Notes under the pieces: model-generated
The model's input: the letters and a program-made list of their open reading frames with translations, nothing else
The model's database searches: none
Told to the model about the DNA's origin: nothing
Assembly: GCA_024403995.1 (NCBI GenBank)
Contig: JAKSQT010000016.1
Coordinates: forward strand, 1-37,743
Direction: 5' to 3'
DNA: 37,743 nt
Origin: Ruminococcus sp.
Lineage (GTDB): Bacteria; Bacillota; Clostridia; Oscillospirales; Ruminococcaceae
Translations under genes and position numbers: made by a program
Part shown: in pieces, positions 16,116 through 24,721 of the stretch
How positions within the stretch are numbered: the stretch's first letter is position 1
Layout: each line of letters opens with the position of its first letter

Positions 16116-17588
16116 ATGGGATTAATTCAGAAAATTGCCCAGGGACTCAAAAAAACCAAGGATTTCCTGTTCGGCGGTATCCAGCGTGTGCTCAATAAGT
16201 TTACTGTCATTGACGACGAACTTTTCGAGGAACTCGAAGAACAGATGATAATGAGTGATATCGGCGTTGAAACTTCCGAGCAGATATGCGAACAGCTCCG
16301 CAAGAAGATCAAGGAACGTGGAATTACCGACCCGAAGGAGATAATGGAGCTTATCCACGAGGTTATCTCCGAAATGATGGGCGACGATACAGGCCTTGAC
16401 CTCAGCGTTTCACCTGCCGTTATCATGGTTATCGGCGTAAACGGCGCAGGCAAGACAACAACTATCGGCAAACTCAGCCACCAGTTCAAGGAGGAGGGCA
16501 AGAAAGTCCTCGTTGCCGCCGCTGATACGTTCCGTGCCGCCGCTATCGAACAGTTACAGGTCTGGACTGAGCGTGCAGGTGTCGATATCGTCAAGCATAC
16601 CGAGGGTTCTGACCCGGGTGCTGTTGTGTATGATGCTCTCGATGCCGCTCAGGCAAGAAAGTGCGATGTTGTAATTATCGATACCGCAGGCAGACTTCAC
16701 AATAAGAAGAACCTTATGGAGGAACTTGCAAAAATCAACCGAATTATCGACAAAAAAGCTCCCGAAAGCTCCCGTGAGGTGCTCCTCGTTCTTGATGCCA
16801 CAACAGGTCAGAATGCCGTAAGTCAGGCTCGCCTTTTCAGCGAAACTGCGCCAATTACGGGTATCGTTCTCACCAAGCTCGACGGTACGGCTAAGGGCGG
16901 TATCGTTATCTCGATAAAGAATGAACTCGGCATTCCTGTCAAGATGATAGGCGTAGGCGAAAAAATCGACGATTTACAGCCGTTTGACAGCCGTATGTTC
17001 GTTGATGCACTGTTCTCGTCAATGCCTGAACGTGAAAGTGATGAAGATGATGACGAGAAGCCGGAAATTGCAGATGAATCGGATGAGATCGAGTCTGAAA
17101 CAGAGGATAATGAACCTGAAACTGCCGAAGCTGAGCCTGAAACTGTTGAAAATGAGCCGGAGACTGAGGTAATTGAACCTGAAACTGTTGAAAATGAGCC
17201 GGAGACTGAGGTAATTGAACCTGAAACCGTTGAAGCTGAGCCTGAGACAGAGGTAATTAAACCTGAAACTGTTGAGACTGAGCCTGAGACAGAGGTAATT
17301 GAACCTGAAACCGTTGAAGCTGAGCCTGAGACAGAGGTAATTGAACCTGAAGCTGTTGAGACTGAGCCTGAAACAGAGGTAGTTGAAACTGAAGCTGTTG
17401 AGACTGAGGAAAATGAGACTCCGGCTGACAGTATGCCTGACAACGAGCCTGTTGAAAACGTTGAAAACTCCGAGGCTGAAAGTGAAGAAGCCGCTGAAAA
17501 TACAGAGGAAGAACCTGAAAAGAAGAAAAAGCGTGGTTTCTTCAGCAGACTTTTCGGCAGAAAGGGCAAGGATGACGATGATAAATAA
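16116..17588 (+). CDS. ftsY: Signal recognition particle receptor FtsY with C-terminal acidic repeat domain
   Basis: FtsY receives SRP-ribosome complexes at the membrane. Residues 1-303 are a complete NG domain: N domain with [21 protein letters not shown]1 [10 protein letters not shown] (107-116), [16 protein letters not shown] (189-193), [10 protein letters not shown] (253-262) and [12 protein letters not shown]. Residues 304-468 are a Glu/Pro/Thr-rich acidic tail with about six 14-residue repeats ([14 protein letters not shown] type, residues 340-423). The last 22 residues are basic/amphipathic, [17 protein letters not shown], then DDDDK. FtsY normally carries an acidic A domain and such a membrane-targeting helix at the N-terminus, so the order here is reversed. 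The gene is 10 nt after smc; GGAGG precedes the ATG. Confidence 0.97.
   Translation: MGLIQKIAQGLKKTKDFLFGGIQRVLNKFTVIDDELFEELEEQMIMSDIGVETSEQICEQLRKKIKERGITDPKEIMELIHEVISEMMGDDTGLDLSVSPAVIMVIGVNGAGKTTTIGKLSHQFKEEGKKVLVAAADTFRAAAIEQLQVWTERAGVDIVKHTEGSDPGAVVYDALDAAQARKCDVVIIDTAGRLHNKKNLMEELAKINRIIDKKAPESSREVLLVLDATTGQNAVSQARLFSETAPITGIVLTKLDGTAKGGIVISIKNELGIPVKMIGVGEKIDDLQPFDSRMFVDALFSSMPERESDEDDDEKPEIADESDEIESETEDNEPETAEAEPETVENEPETEVIEPETVENEPETEVIEPETVEAEPETEVIKPETVETEPETEVIEPETVEAEPETEVIEPEAVETEPETEVVETEAVETEENETPADSMPDNEPVENVENSEAESEEAAENTEEEPEKKKKRGFFSRLFGRKGKDDDDK
17133..17411 (+). repeat. 42-bp tandem repeat inside ftsY
   Basis: Six in-frame 42-bp units start at 17133, 17175, 17217, 17259, 17301 and 17343, followed by a partial unit from 17385. 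Each encodes a variant of EPETVE-x-EPETEVI. Units 3 and 5 are almost the same, as are parts of 4 and 6, so a longer two-unit period may have been duplicated. Unit number is likely to vary between strains. Confidence 0.9.
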
Positions 17589-18159
17589 GCTTGTAATGGC
17601 TACAAACAACGCAAATAAGCTGCGTGAAGCCCGTGAGATACTTGCGCCGCTTGGCATTGAAGTGCTCTCTCAGCGTGAGGCAGGGGCAGACTGCGAGCCT
17701 GACGAAAACGGCGTGACTTTTGCGGAAAATGCCGTAATAAAGGCAAAAGCTGTTTATGATACTGTTCATATGCCGACCATTGCCGACGACAGCGGTCTCT
17801 GCGTTGATGCTCTTGACGGCAGACCGGGCGTGTATTCCGCAAGATATGCCCCGAAAGGTCAGGAATGTGCAAAACTCCTTGACGAAATGAAAGATATCCC
17901 CGACGATGAGCGTTCGGCGGCTTTCTGCTGTACCATCGCATATATCGACGAAAACGGCACTCATACAATGAACGGCGAATGCAGGGGAAAGATCGGCTTT
18001 GAACAGAGGGGGACAAACGGCTTCGGCTATGACCCTGTGTTCCTTTACGGCGAAAAAACTCTCGCTGAAATGTCAGCCGACGAAAAAAATGATATCAGCC
18101 ACAGAGGTGCGGCACTTCGCTGTCTGTACCAATTCCTTAAAGAAAGAAACGGTGATTGA
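17578..18159 (+). CDS. rdgB: XTP/dITP diphosphatase (RdgB/HAM1)
   Basis: The enzyme hydrolyses ITP, dITP and XTP to monophosphates and keeps deaminated purines out of DNA and RNA. The product (193 aa) has [48 protein letters not shown]-type and [11 protein letters not shown] motifs, diagnostic of the family. Two in-frame ATG codons (17572 and 17578) are both inside the end of ftsY; AAGGG at 17562-17566 and AAGG at 17568-17571 do not settle the choice. The next gene begins right after its stop. Confidence 0.95.
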   Translation: MINKLVMATNNANKLREAREILAPLGIEVLSQREAGADCEPDENGVTFAENAVIKAKAVYDTVHMPTIADDSGLCVDALDGRPGVYSARYAPKGQECAKLLDEMKDIPDDERSAAFCCTIAYIDENGTHTMNGECRGKIGFEQRGTNGFGYDPVFLYGEKTLAEMSADEKNDISHRGAALRCLYQFLKERNGD

Positions 18160-18462
18160 ATGTTAACAAGCAAACAGAGAGCATACCTCAGAGGTATCGC
18201 TTCAACATATGACACTATCTATCAGGTCGGCAAGAGCGGCGTGACCGATGCTATGTGCAGCGATATCGCAGAAGCACTCCGCAAAAGAGAGCTTATCAAG
18301 CTGAAAGTTCTCGATAATTCGGGATGGACGGCAAGGGAAGCCGCTGATGCCATTGCTGAAAAGACAGGCGCTGATGTCGTTCAGGTCATCGGCAGCAAGT
18401 TCGTGCTTTTCAAGCGCAACGAGAAAGAACCTGTCATCGAAAATATCCCGAAGGCTAAGTAA
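18160..18462 (+). CDS. yhbY: YhbY-family (CRM domain) ribosome-assembly RNA-binding protein
   Basis: The 100-aa product begins LTSKQRAYLRGIAS and has the CRM-domain loop VGKSGVTD (about 23-30) and VQVIGSKFVLFKRN near the end. YhbY proteins bind pre-50S particles. The order yhbY-nadD-yqeK-rsfS matches the yqeI-yqeL cluster of Bacillus. The start follows the rdgB stop directly, so the two are probably coupled. Confidence 0.93.
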   Translation: MLTSKQRAYLRGIASTYDTIYQVGKSGVTDAMCSDIAEALRKRELIKLKVLDNSGWTAREAADAIAEKTGADVVQVIGSKFVLFKRNEKEPVIENIPKAK

Positions 18463-18463
18463 A

Positions 18464-19057
18464 ATGCGTATCGGCATATACGGCGGCAGCTTCAACCCTG
18501 TCCACAACGGGCACATCCACCTTGCAAATACCGCTGTAAGGGACTTTTCTCTCGACAGGCTTTTCCTGATGCCGTCGAAGATATCGCCGCACCGTTCATC
18601 CGATGAGTATGTATCAGAGGAGGACAGGCTCGCTATGCTCAGATTTGCGTGTGAGGACTGCGAAAAGCTCAGTGTTTCGGACTATGAGCTGAAAAGCGAC
18701 CGTGTGAGCTACTCGATTTACACTGTTGAGCATTTCCGTGAGCTTTATCCCGATGATGAGCTGTTTCTGCTTGTGGGGAGCGATATGCTGCTGTCCTTTG
18801 AGAAATGGTTCAGGTTTGAGGATATTCTTTCTGCCGTGACGCTCTGTGCGGTATCACGAAATGACGGAGACCTCGCTGAATTGAGGAAAAAGGCTGATGA
18901 GCTTTCACAGTACGGCAGAGTGCTGATATCATCTTCGCCGGCGGTTGAGGTGTCGTCGTCGGATATCAGAAAAAAAATTGAAAAAAAACTTGATTTTGCT
19001 TGCTATCTGAACGAAAATGTAGTACAATATATAAGGCTGAAAGGTTTGTATCAATAA
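18464..19057 (+). CDS. nadD: Nicotinate-nucleotide adenylyltransferase
   Basis: NadD joins nicotinate mononucleotide and ATP to give deamido-NAD in NAD synthesis. The 197-aa protein has the nucleotidyltransferase motif GGSFNPVHNGHIHLA (HxGH at about 14-18) and SSSDIRKK near the end in place of the usual SST-IR. LVGSDMLLSFEKWF is a typical internal block. ATG at 18464 is 1 nt after the yhbY stop, with GAAGG upstream. Confidence 0.96.
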   Translation: MRIGIYGGSFNPVHNGHIHLANTAVRDFSLDRLFLMPSKISPHRSSDEYVSEEDRLAMLRFACEDCEKLSVSDYELKSDRVSYSIYTVEHFRELYPDDELFLLVGSDMLLSFEKWFRFEDILSAVTLCAVSRNDGDLAELRKKADELSQYGRVLISSSPAVEVSSSDIRKKIEKKLDFACYLNENVVQYIRLKGLYQ

Positions 19058-19144
19058 AATAATCAACGCCGAAGGCGCAGACCGACGGAAAAATTCTCCG
19101 TCCACAAAAATAACAATAAACCGGACAATTATGAGGTGAACGAA

Positions 19145-19717
19145 TTGTATTATGATCTCGACGAAAAGAAGAATTACCTGAAAGAGCATCTTTCGCCGAA
19201 ACGCTATCAGCATTCGCTGAATGTTGCGGCAGAATGCAGAAAACTTGCCGAAAAATATGGTGAGGACACCGACAAAGCATATTTTGCAGGACTTCTTCAT
19301 GACGTTTGCAAGGAAATGCCCGAGGATGAGCAGAGAAAACTTGCAGACAATGACGTTTTTGCCCCATGCCGTGAGGAGCTTGAAACACGTTCGCTGCTCC
19401 ATGCGGTCGCAGGTGCATACTTTGTCAAGACGAATTTCGGCGTTGAGGACATTGATATCCTCAATTCCATAAGATTTCATACTGTCGGAAGGGCAGGAAT
19501 GTCACGACTTGAGGAGATAGTCTATCTCGGCGACCTTGTTTCAGCAGACAGAGACTACAAGGACGTTGACAAAATGAGAAAAATAGTCTATACCGACCTG
19601 AATGACGCTATGCTTGAAGCATTTATCTTTGCCATCAAGTCTGTCATAAAAAAAGGCGGTCTTGTTCCGCCGTGTACATTAGAGGGATATAATTTCTATA
19701 CCCGTCTCAAAAAATAG
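19145..19717 (+). CDS. yqeK: HD-domain diadenosine tetraphosphatase, YqeK family
   Basis: YqeK-type HD hydrolases split Ap4A symmetrically into two ADP. The 190-aa product shows RYQHSLNVA, then FAGLLHDVCKEMP with the metal-binding His-Asp pair, and SIRFHTVGRAGMS; all fit the family. GAGGTGA (19133-19139) fixes the start at TTG 19145; the GTG at 19136 is part of that Shine-Dalgarno. The TAG stop overlaps the first base of a 46-bp palindrome. Confidence 0.93.
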   Translation: MYYDLDEKKNYLKEHLSPKRYQHSLNVAAECRKLAEKYGEDTDKAYFAGLLHDVCKEMPEDEQRKLADNDVFAPCREELETRSLLHAVAGAYFVKTNFGVEDIDILNSIRFHTVGRAGMSRLEEIVYLGDLVSADRDYKDVDKMRKIVYTDLNDAMLEAFIFAIKSVIKKGGLVPPCTLEGYNFYTRLKK

Positions 19718-19762
19718 GCAATACCGTACAAAGTCGTCAGACGTGCTTTGTGCGGTGTTGCC
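19717..19762. repeat. Miniature copy of the P2 palindrome (46 bp)
   Basis: GGCAATACCGTACAAAG (19717-19733) faces CTTTGTGCGGTGTTGCC (19746-19762); the two 17-bp arms differ at only two positions, which become G-U pairs in RNA. Its reverse complement equals the first 38 bp of the full P2 element (34313 onward), then closes with a short arm. It starts on the last base of the yqeK stop codon. Confidence 0.85.
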
Positions 19763-19793
19763 ATAAGACGATAAATCCAAAGAGGGGATTTGA

Positions 19794-21443
19794 ATGAACA
19801 GCAGAGAACCAATGGAAGATAACAACACATTTAAACCCAAAAAGATAAAAAAGCTCGATACTCCGCCAACTCAGCAGTATCACGGAAGATATGAGGCTGA
19901 TACGACGGAATATAAGGGCAGATATGAAGCCGAAACGCCGCATTACCGTGGACGATATGAGGCTGAACCAAAGGATGAGACTGAAATTTACTCCGCAGAG
20001 CCTGTCCGCCCGTATCAGGGAAGATATGCCTCGGATGTCGATAATTCGTATAAAACAGACAGCGTGACGGAAAATGCCGATTTCTACCGTGCCCGTCATG
20101 ATGCATCATCACTGAAGCCTGCCGTTGAGCTTGAACCGCCGTGTCCGCCTGATTATGACGATATGCCTGACTCCTCAGAGATAATGGCTGACAGGATCGC
20201 CGCATCAAGGAGACACAGAAGCAATGGCGGCAATAATAATCATGAAAAAAAGAGAAGCAAGAAAAAAAGTACGGTAAAGGATACGCTGATATCCGTCGGT
20301 TCTGTCGTTGTGAGCCTTGTCATTATCGGCGCACTTCTTCTGAATATGCCGATATTATGGTTCAAAAAGACTGGTCAGCCCGACAGGCGTGTTTCCGTGA
20401 TACGCTACTTTAAGGAGTGGCAGCCTACCGTTGATATCGAGGGCGAACTCCATGAAAATACTATGGATCTCAAAGTCAAGACGGAAGTGGTTGAAAGCGA
20501 GATAAATGACGGCCTTGACCTTCCTCAGCTCATTGAAGGTCAGTATTCCGTGCTTTTCATAGGCTTTGACGAAAGCGAACAGCTTACCGATGTTATGTGG
20601 GTATGCGAGTTTGACATCGCCGCCGCAGAACTGAATATCCTGCAAATTCCCCGTGACCTTGCTGTGCCTGACTTTACAAACAGTCCGACAACAAAGTTCA
20701 ACAGTATCTATATGCAGGGCGATTATTACGTTGACCCGCCTATACAGCGTGTTGTTGATGCCGTTCAGCAGAATTTCGGCATCCCGATAGATGCATATGT
20801 TACTACGACCTGTTTCGATATTGCCGATATGGTCGATCTTGTGGGCGGTATCCCGATGGAGATAGAACAGGAGATAATGTACGAGTCCGACAAGATAATC
20901 CCACAGGGCAAGGTAACGCTTACCGGCGAACAGGCTGAATGGTTTGTGCGTTTCAGGCGTGAATGGGCAGAGGGCGACCTCGGACGAATGAAAAATCAGC
21001 GTAAATTCATGGCGGCTGCTATGCAGAAGCTGCTCAGCATCGTCAAGGACGAGGGCAGACTCAAGCTTTACAGCTACCTTAAAGATATTTATAAGCATAA
21101 ATGGATAGCAACCGACATGAGCGTTGACGACCTCAGCAAGCTTGCGGATTTTGCCTCGACACTGACAATGGACAGCGTAAGGGTGAATATGGTTCCGGGC
21201 GAGGGTGCGAAATATCCTGCCGAGGACGGTTCGACATATGATATTTATTCCGTTCACAAATATGCAACGGTAACGATGCTCAACAAGTTCTACAGACCGT
21301 ATCAGGAGCCGCTTTCGCTTGATGACACGTCGCTTATTGAGTATGTCAAGGATTATCAGAACCGTGCATATGACGATACAGGCATGACGCTCAGCGAGGT
21401 CGAGGATGCGGATGAGCCTATGCGTAAGGATGATATACAATAA
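19794..21443 (+). CDS. LytR-CpsA-Psr (LCP) family protein with N-terminal GRYEA repeats
   Basis: LCP enzymes attach teichoic acids or other glycopolymers to peptidoglycan outside the cell. The 549-aa product has a cytoplasmic N-terminus (1-160), one membrane segment (about 166-184, VGSVVVSLVIIGALLL) and an LCP domain (about 250-420) with LFIGFDES, ILQIPRDLAVPD, TKFNSIYMQGD, LVGGIPMEIE and FRREWAEGDLGRMKNQ. The N-terminal part has four GRY repeats (GRYEADTTEYK, GRYEAETPHYR, GRYEAEP, GRYASD). AGAGGGG precedes the ATG. It lies between yqeK and rsfS, an insertion relative to Bacillus. Confidence 0.9.
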   Translation: MNSREPMEDNNTFKPKKIKKLDTPPTQQYHGRYEADTTEYKGRYEAETPHYRGRYEAEPKDETEIYSAEPVRPYQGRYASDVDNSYKTDSVTENADFYRARHDASSLKPAVELEPPCPPDYDDMPDSSEIMADRIAASRRHRSNGGNNNHEKKRSKKKSTVKDTLISVGSVVVSLVIIGALLLNMPILWFKKTGQPDRRVSVIRYFKEWQPTVDIEGELHENTMDLKVKTEVVESEINDGLDLPQLIEGQYSVLFIGFDESEQLTDVMWVCEFDIAAAELNILQIPRDLAVPDFTNSPTTKFNSIYMQGDYYVDPPIQRVVDAVQQNFGIPIDAYVTTTCFDIADMVDLVGGIPMEIEQEIMYESDKIIPQGKVTLTGEQAEWFVRFRREWAEGDLGRMKNQRKFMAAAMQKLLSIVKDEGRLKLYSYLKDIYKHKWIATDMSVDDLSKLADFASTLTMDSVRVNMVPGEGAKYPAEDGSTYDIYSVHKYATVTMLNKFYRPYQEPLSLDDTSLIEYVKDYQNRAYDDTGMTLSEVEDADEPMRKDDIQ

Positions 21444-21478
21444 ATCACAGGAAAATTTCATGAGAAAGAAGGAAATAT

Positions 21479-21838
21479 ATGAATCAACAGGAAAAAATCG
21501 AACTTATAATAAAAACTCTTGACTCCAAGCGTGGAGAAGATATACAGCTTCTGAAAATCGGCGATCTTACCATTCTTGCAGACTATTTCGTTATTGTAAA
21601 CGGTACGAGCAATACCCATGCAAGAACACTTGCCGATGAAGTTGAATTTCAGCTTTCACAGCGTAAAATAGAGCCTGAAAGACGTGAGGCTGATACGGGA
21701 AATACATGGATAATCCTCGACTACGGCGATATCCTTGTACACGTTTTCTATAAGGAAACACGCAGCTTCTATAAGCTTGAAGGTGTATGGGCTGACGGCG
21801 AACAGGTCGATATCAGCGGACTTATCACAAAAGAATAA
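21479..21838 (+). CDS. rsfS: Ribosomal silencing factor RsfS
   Basis: RsfS binds L14 and blocks subunit joining when nutrients are scarce. The 119-aa protein has DIQLLKIGDLTILADYFVI, NGTSNTHARTLADEVE, WIILDYGDILVHVF and FYKLEGVWADG-type motifs that define the family. It ends the yhbY-nadD-yqeK block and is 18 nt upstream of leuS, so the two are probably one transcript. Confidence 0.96.
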   Translation: MNQQEKIELIIKTLDSKRGEDIQLLKIGDLTILADYFVIVNGTSNTHARTLADEVEFQLSQRKIEPERREADTGNTWIILDYGDILVHVFYKETRSFYKLEGVWADGEQVDISGLITKE

Positions 21839-21856
21839 TTCAAAGAGGTAATAAAA

Positions 21857-24295
21857 ATGAGCAAATACGATTTTAAAGCCATCGAACAGAAATGGCAGAA
21901 ATACTGGGAGGAACACGAGACCTTCAAGACAGATGTATGGGATTTCAGCAAGCCTAAGTTCTATGCTCTCGATATGTTCCCTTATCCGTCAGGCGTAGGT
22001 CTGCACGCAGGTCATCCTGAGGGATACACGGCTACAGACATCGTTTCAAGAATGAAGCGTATGCAGGGCTACAACGTTCTCCACCCGATGGGATATGACT
22101 CATTCGGTCTCCCTGCCGAGCAGTATGCCGTAACTACAGGCAACCACCCGAACGGCTTCACACAGAAGAATATCGGCACATTCTCAAATCAGCTCAAGGA
22201 ACTCGGCTTTGACTATGACTGGTCAAAAATGACGGCAACTTCCGATCCTGAATTCTATAAGTGGACACAGTGGATATTCAAGCAGCTCTATAAGGACGGC
22301 TATGCAAAGTACATCGATATGCCTGTAAACTGGTGCGAGGAGCTTGGTACAGTTCTCTCGAACGATGAAGTTATCGACGGTAAATCGGAGCGTGGCGGCT
22401 ATCCTGTTGTAAGAAAGAACATGAAGCAGTGGGTAATTGACCAGCCTGCATTCGCCGAAAAGCTCCTTGAAGGTCTTGACGAGATCGACTGGCCCGAGTC
22501 TACAAAGGCTATCCAGCGCAACTGGATAGGAAAATCCACAGGCGTTGAGGTCGAATTTGAGATAGTCGGCGGCGGAAAGTTCTCCATATTCACCACCTGC
22601 ATCGAGACGATTTACGGTATCACATTCATGGTTCTCGCTCCTGACGGTGCAATCACCGAGAGTCTCCTTGACCGTGTACAGAACAGGGATGAGGTTCAGG
22701 CTTATATCGACGAGACCAAGAAGAAAAATGACATGGACAGAACCGAGCTGAACAAGACAAAGTCCGGCTGTGAGCTCAAAGGCGTTACCTGTATCAACCC
22801 TGTAAACGGCAAGGAAGTACGTATGTTCATCGGCGATTTCGTTCTTGCAAGCTACGGTACAGGCGCAGTTATGGCTGTTCCGAGCCACGACCAGAGAGAC
22901 TTTGAGTATGCCATCGCTCATAATATAGACATGATTCAGGTAATCGACGGCGACGAAAAGCTTGGCAAAGTTGACGTTTCAGAAGCCGCTTTCGAGAAGC
23001 AGAGCTATCTCGGAAAGGGCTATAAGCTTATAAATTCAGAGGAATTCACAGGTCTTACCGTTGAGGAGGCTAAGGAAGCTATCACCTCAAAGCTCGAAGG
23101 CATGGGAATCGCAAAGCGTACAGTAAACTATCACTTCCGTGAGTGGATATTTGCACGTCAGCGTTACTGGGGCGAGCCTGTTCCTGTTGTTCACGGCGAG
23201 GACGGTCAGATTCATGCTCTTGACGATGAAGAACTGCCGCTGATTCTGCCTGAGCTTGACGACTACAAGGGCAAAAACGGCAAAGCACCTCTCGAAAATG
23301 CCGAGGAGTGGAAGAAATACGACAAAAACGGCATAAAGGGCACTCGTGAGACCTCAACAATGCCGGGCAGCGCAGGTTCAAGCTGGTACTACTTCCGCTA
23401 CATAGATCCGCATAATGACAAGGAATTTGCAAATCAGGAGCTTCTGAAGCACTGGATGCCTGTTGACCTCTATATCGGCGGCCCTGAGCACGCAGTAGGT
23501 CATCTTATATATTCACGTATCTGGAACAGATACCTCTATGACAAGGGCTTGGCACCTACAAAAGAGCCGTTCAAAAAGCTTGTGCATCAGGGTATGATAC
23601 TCGGCGAAAACGGCATCAAAATGGGTAAGCGTTTCCCTGAATTTGTTGTAAATCCGTCTGATATCGTAAGGGATTTCGGCGCAGATACTCTCCGTCTCTA
23701 TGAGAAGTTCATGGGACCACACGAAGTCAGCAAGCCGTGGAGCCAGCAAGGTGTTGAAGGCGCAAGACGTTTCCTCAACCGTGTATGGAGCTTCTTCACC
23801 GAGCCTGAGAACCTCACTGACGACAATGACGGCGCACTCACAAAAGTGTACCACCAGACTGTCAAGAAGGTCACTGACGACTTTGAGATACTTGCATTCA
23901 ATACAGCTATCAGCCAGATGATGATATTCGTCAACGCTGTCTATAAGAACGGCAAATGCCCGAAGGAATACGCTGAAGGACTTATCAAGATGCTGTCATG
24001 CATAACTCCGCACGTCGGCGAGGAGATATGGAGCCTTTTCGGTCACGAGGATACAATTGCATTTGAAAGCTGGCCGACTTATGACGAAAAGGAGCTTGTT
24101 GAGGAGACAGTTGAGATAGTAGTTCAGGTTAACGGAAAGCTCAAGGCTAAGCTGAATGTTGCAGTTGATGCAGACAAGGATGCTGTTATTGCTATGGCTA
24201 TGGCTGACGACAAGGTCAAGGAAGTCACCGACGGCAAAAATATAGTAAAACAGATATATGTACCAAATAAACTTGTTAATATTGTTGCAAAATAA
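21857..24295 (+). CDS. leuS: Leucyl-tRNA synthetase
   Basis: Class I synthetase of 812 aa that charges tRNA-Leu. The HIGH motif is HAGH (50-53) in FPYPSGVGLHAGHPEGYTA, and WIFKQLYKDG and MPVNWCEELGTVLSNDEV are typical. The CP1 editing domain keeps YGTGAVMAVPSHDQRDFEYA, including the key Asp, but the Thr-rich motif usually TTRPDT is TTCIET (246-251). The KMSKS motif is KMGKR (588-592) within GIKMGKRFPEFVVNPSDI. These may be normal for a clostridial clade. AGAGG precedes the ATG. Confidence 0.97.
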   Translation: MSKYDFKAIEQKWQKYWEEHETFKTDVWDFSKPKFYALDMFPYPSGVGLHAGHPEGYTATDIVSRMKRMQGYNVLHPMGYDSFGLPAEQYAVTTGNHPNGFTQKNIGTFSNQLKELGFDYDWSKMTATSDPEFYKWTQWIFKQLYKDGYAKYIDMPVNWCEELGTVLSNDEVIDGKSERGGYPVVRKNMKQWVIDQPAFAEKLLEGLDEIDWPESTKAIQRNWIGKSTGVEVEFEIVGGGKFSIFTTCIETIYGITFMVLAPDGAITESLLDRVQNRDEVQAYIDETKKKNDMDRTELNKTKSGCELKGVTCINPVNGKEVRMFIGDFVLASYGTGAVMAVPSHDQRDFEYAIAHNIDMIQVIDGDEKLGKVDVSEAAFEKQSYLGKGYKLINSEEFTGLTVEEAKEAITSKLEGMGIAKRTVNYHFREWIFARQRYWGEPVPVVHGEDGQIHALDDEELPLILPELDDYKGKNGKAPLENAEEWKKYDKNGIKGTRETSTMPGSAGSSWYYFRYIDPHNDKEFANQELLKHWMPVDLYIGGPEHAVGHLIYSRIWNRYLYDKGLAPTKEPFKKLVHQGMILGENGIKMGKRFPEFVVNPSDIVRDFGADTLRLYEKFMGPHEVSKPWSQQGVEGARRFLNRVWSFFTEPENLTDDNDGALTKVYHQTVKKVTDDFEILAFNTAISQMMIFVNAVYKNGKCPKEYAEGLIKMLSCITPHVGEEIWSLFGHEDTIAFESWPTYDEKELVEETVEIVVQVNGKLKAKLNVAVDADKDAVIAMAMADDKVKEVTDGKNIVKQIYVPNKLVNIVAK

Positions 24296-24322
24296 CGATT
24301 TTGCTAAAATAGAAAAAAAGGC

Positions 24323-24351
24323 TTGACATCTACCCTGTAATGTGGTAAAAT
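24323..24351 (+). promoter_or_regulatory. Sigma-A promoter of rpsU
   Basis: TTGACA (24323-24328) and TAAAAT (24346-24351) with a 17-bp spacer. The predicted transcript begins near 24358. Confidence 0.85.
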
Positions 24352-24357
24352 ATTGTT

Positions 24358-24479
24358 ATATTAAGTTTTGTATATCTGCTGTTTTTTCAGGGTTATGCTA
24401 ACTGACACCCACAGGTGTTTAGTATAGATGTAACGGAAAATTTTTCCGTACAACCTCTGAACAAGGGAGGGAAAAATAA
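24358..24479 (+). promoter_or_regulatory. Structured leader of rpsU
   Basis: The leader is about 120 nt. One extended stem-loop pairs ATGCTAA with TTAGTAT and, inside it, ACACC with GGTGT around CCCACA (about 24396-24425). A second hairpin is ACGGAAAA/TTTTCCGT (about 24433-24449). CCTC at about 24453-24456 can pair with the GAGG of the Shine-Dalgarno (AGGGAGG, 24464-24470). The layout suggests control of translation initiation, perhaps by S21; this is inference. Confidence 0.5.
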
Positions 24480-24653
24480 GTGGCAGAAATTCGTGTTGGC
24501 AAGAACGAATCATTAGATACAGCTCTCAAGAGATTCAAGAGAAGCTGCGCTAAGGACGGCGTTATTGCTGAATATCGTAAGAGAGAGCACTACGAGAAGC
24601 CTTCTGTAAAGCGTAAGAAGAAGTCTGAGGCAGCTCGTAAGCGTAAGTATTGA
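24480..24653 (+). CDS. rpsU: 30S ribosomal protein S21
   Basis: This is a 57-aa basic protein read from GTG at 24480: it begins [18 protein letters not shown], followed by [20 protein letters not shown] and [18 protein letters not shown] at the end, which is the S21 pattern. AGGGAGG (24464-24470) is 9 nt upstream of the GTG. S21 helps the 30S subunit bind mRNA. It has its own promoter, leader and terminator. Confidence 0.96.
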   Translation: MAEIRVGKNESLDTALKRFKRSCAKDGVIAEYRKREHYEKPSVKRKKKSEAARKRKY

Positions 24654-24679
24654 TTTACGTTGCTTAATTATGTTGATAA

Positions 24680-24702
24680 AAGCGGGCTTAGGCTCGCTTT
24701 TT
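24680..24702 (+). terminator. Rho-independent terminator after rpsU
   Basis: AAGCGGGC (24680-24687) pairs with GCTCGCTT (24692-24699) around TTAG, with one G-U pair, followed by a T-run to 24702. Confidence 0.88.
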
Positions 24703-24721
24703 CATTTATCTGAGAGAATTC

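Noticed and set aside
16823-17657. Minus-strand Ser-rich and Phe/Arg-rich ORFs over ftsY
   Set aside because: They are the antisense of the acidic repeats; low complexity, with no ribosome binding site or family match.
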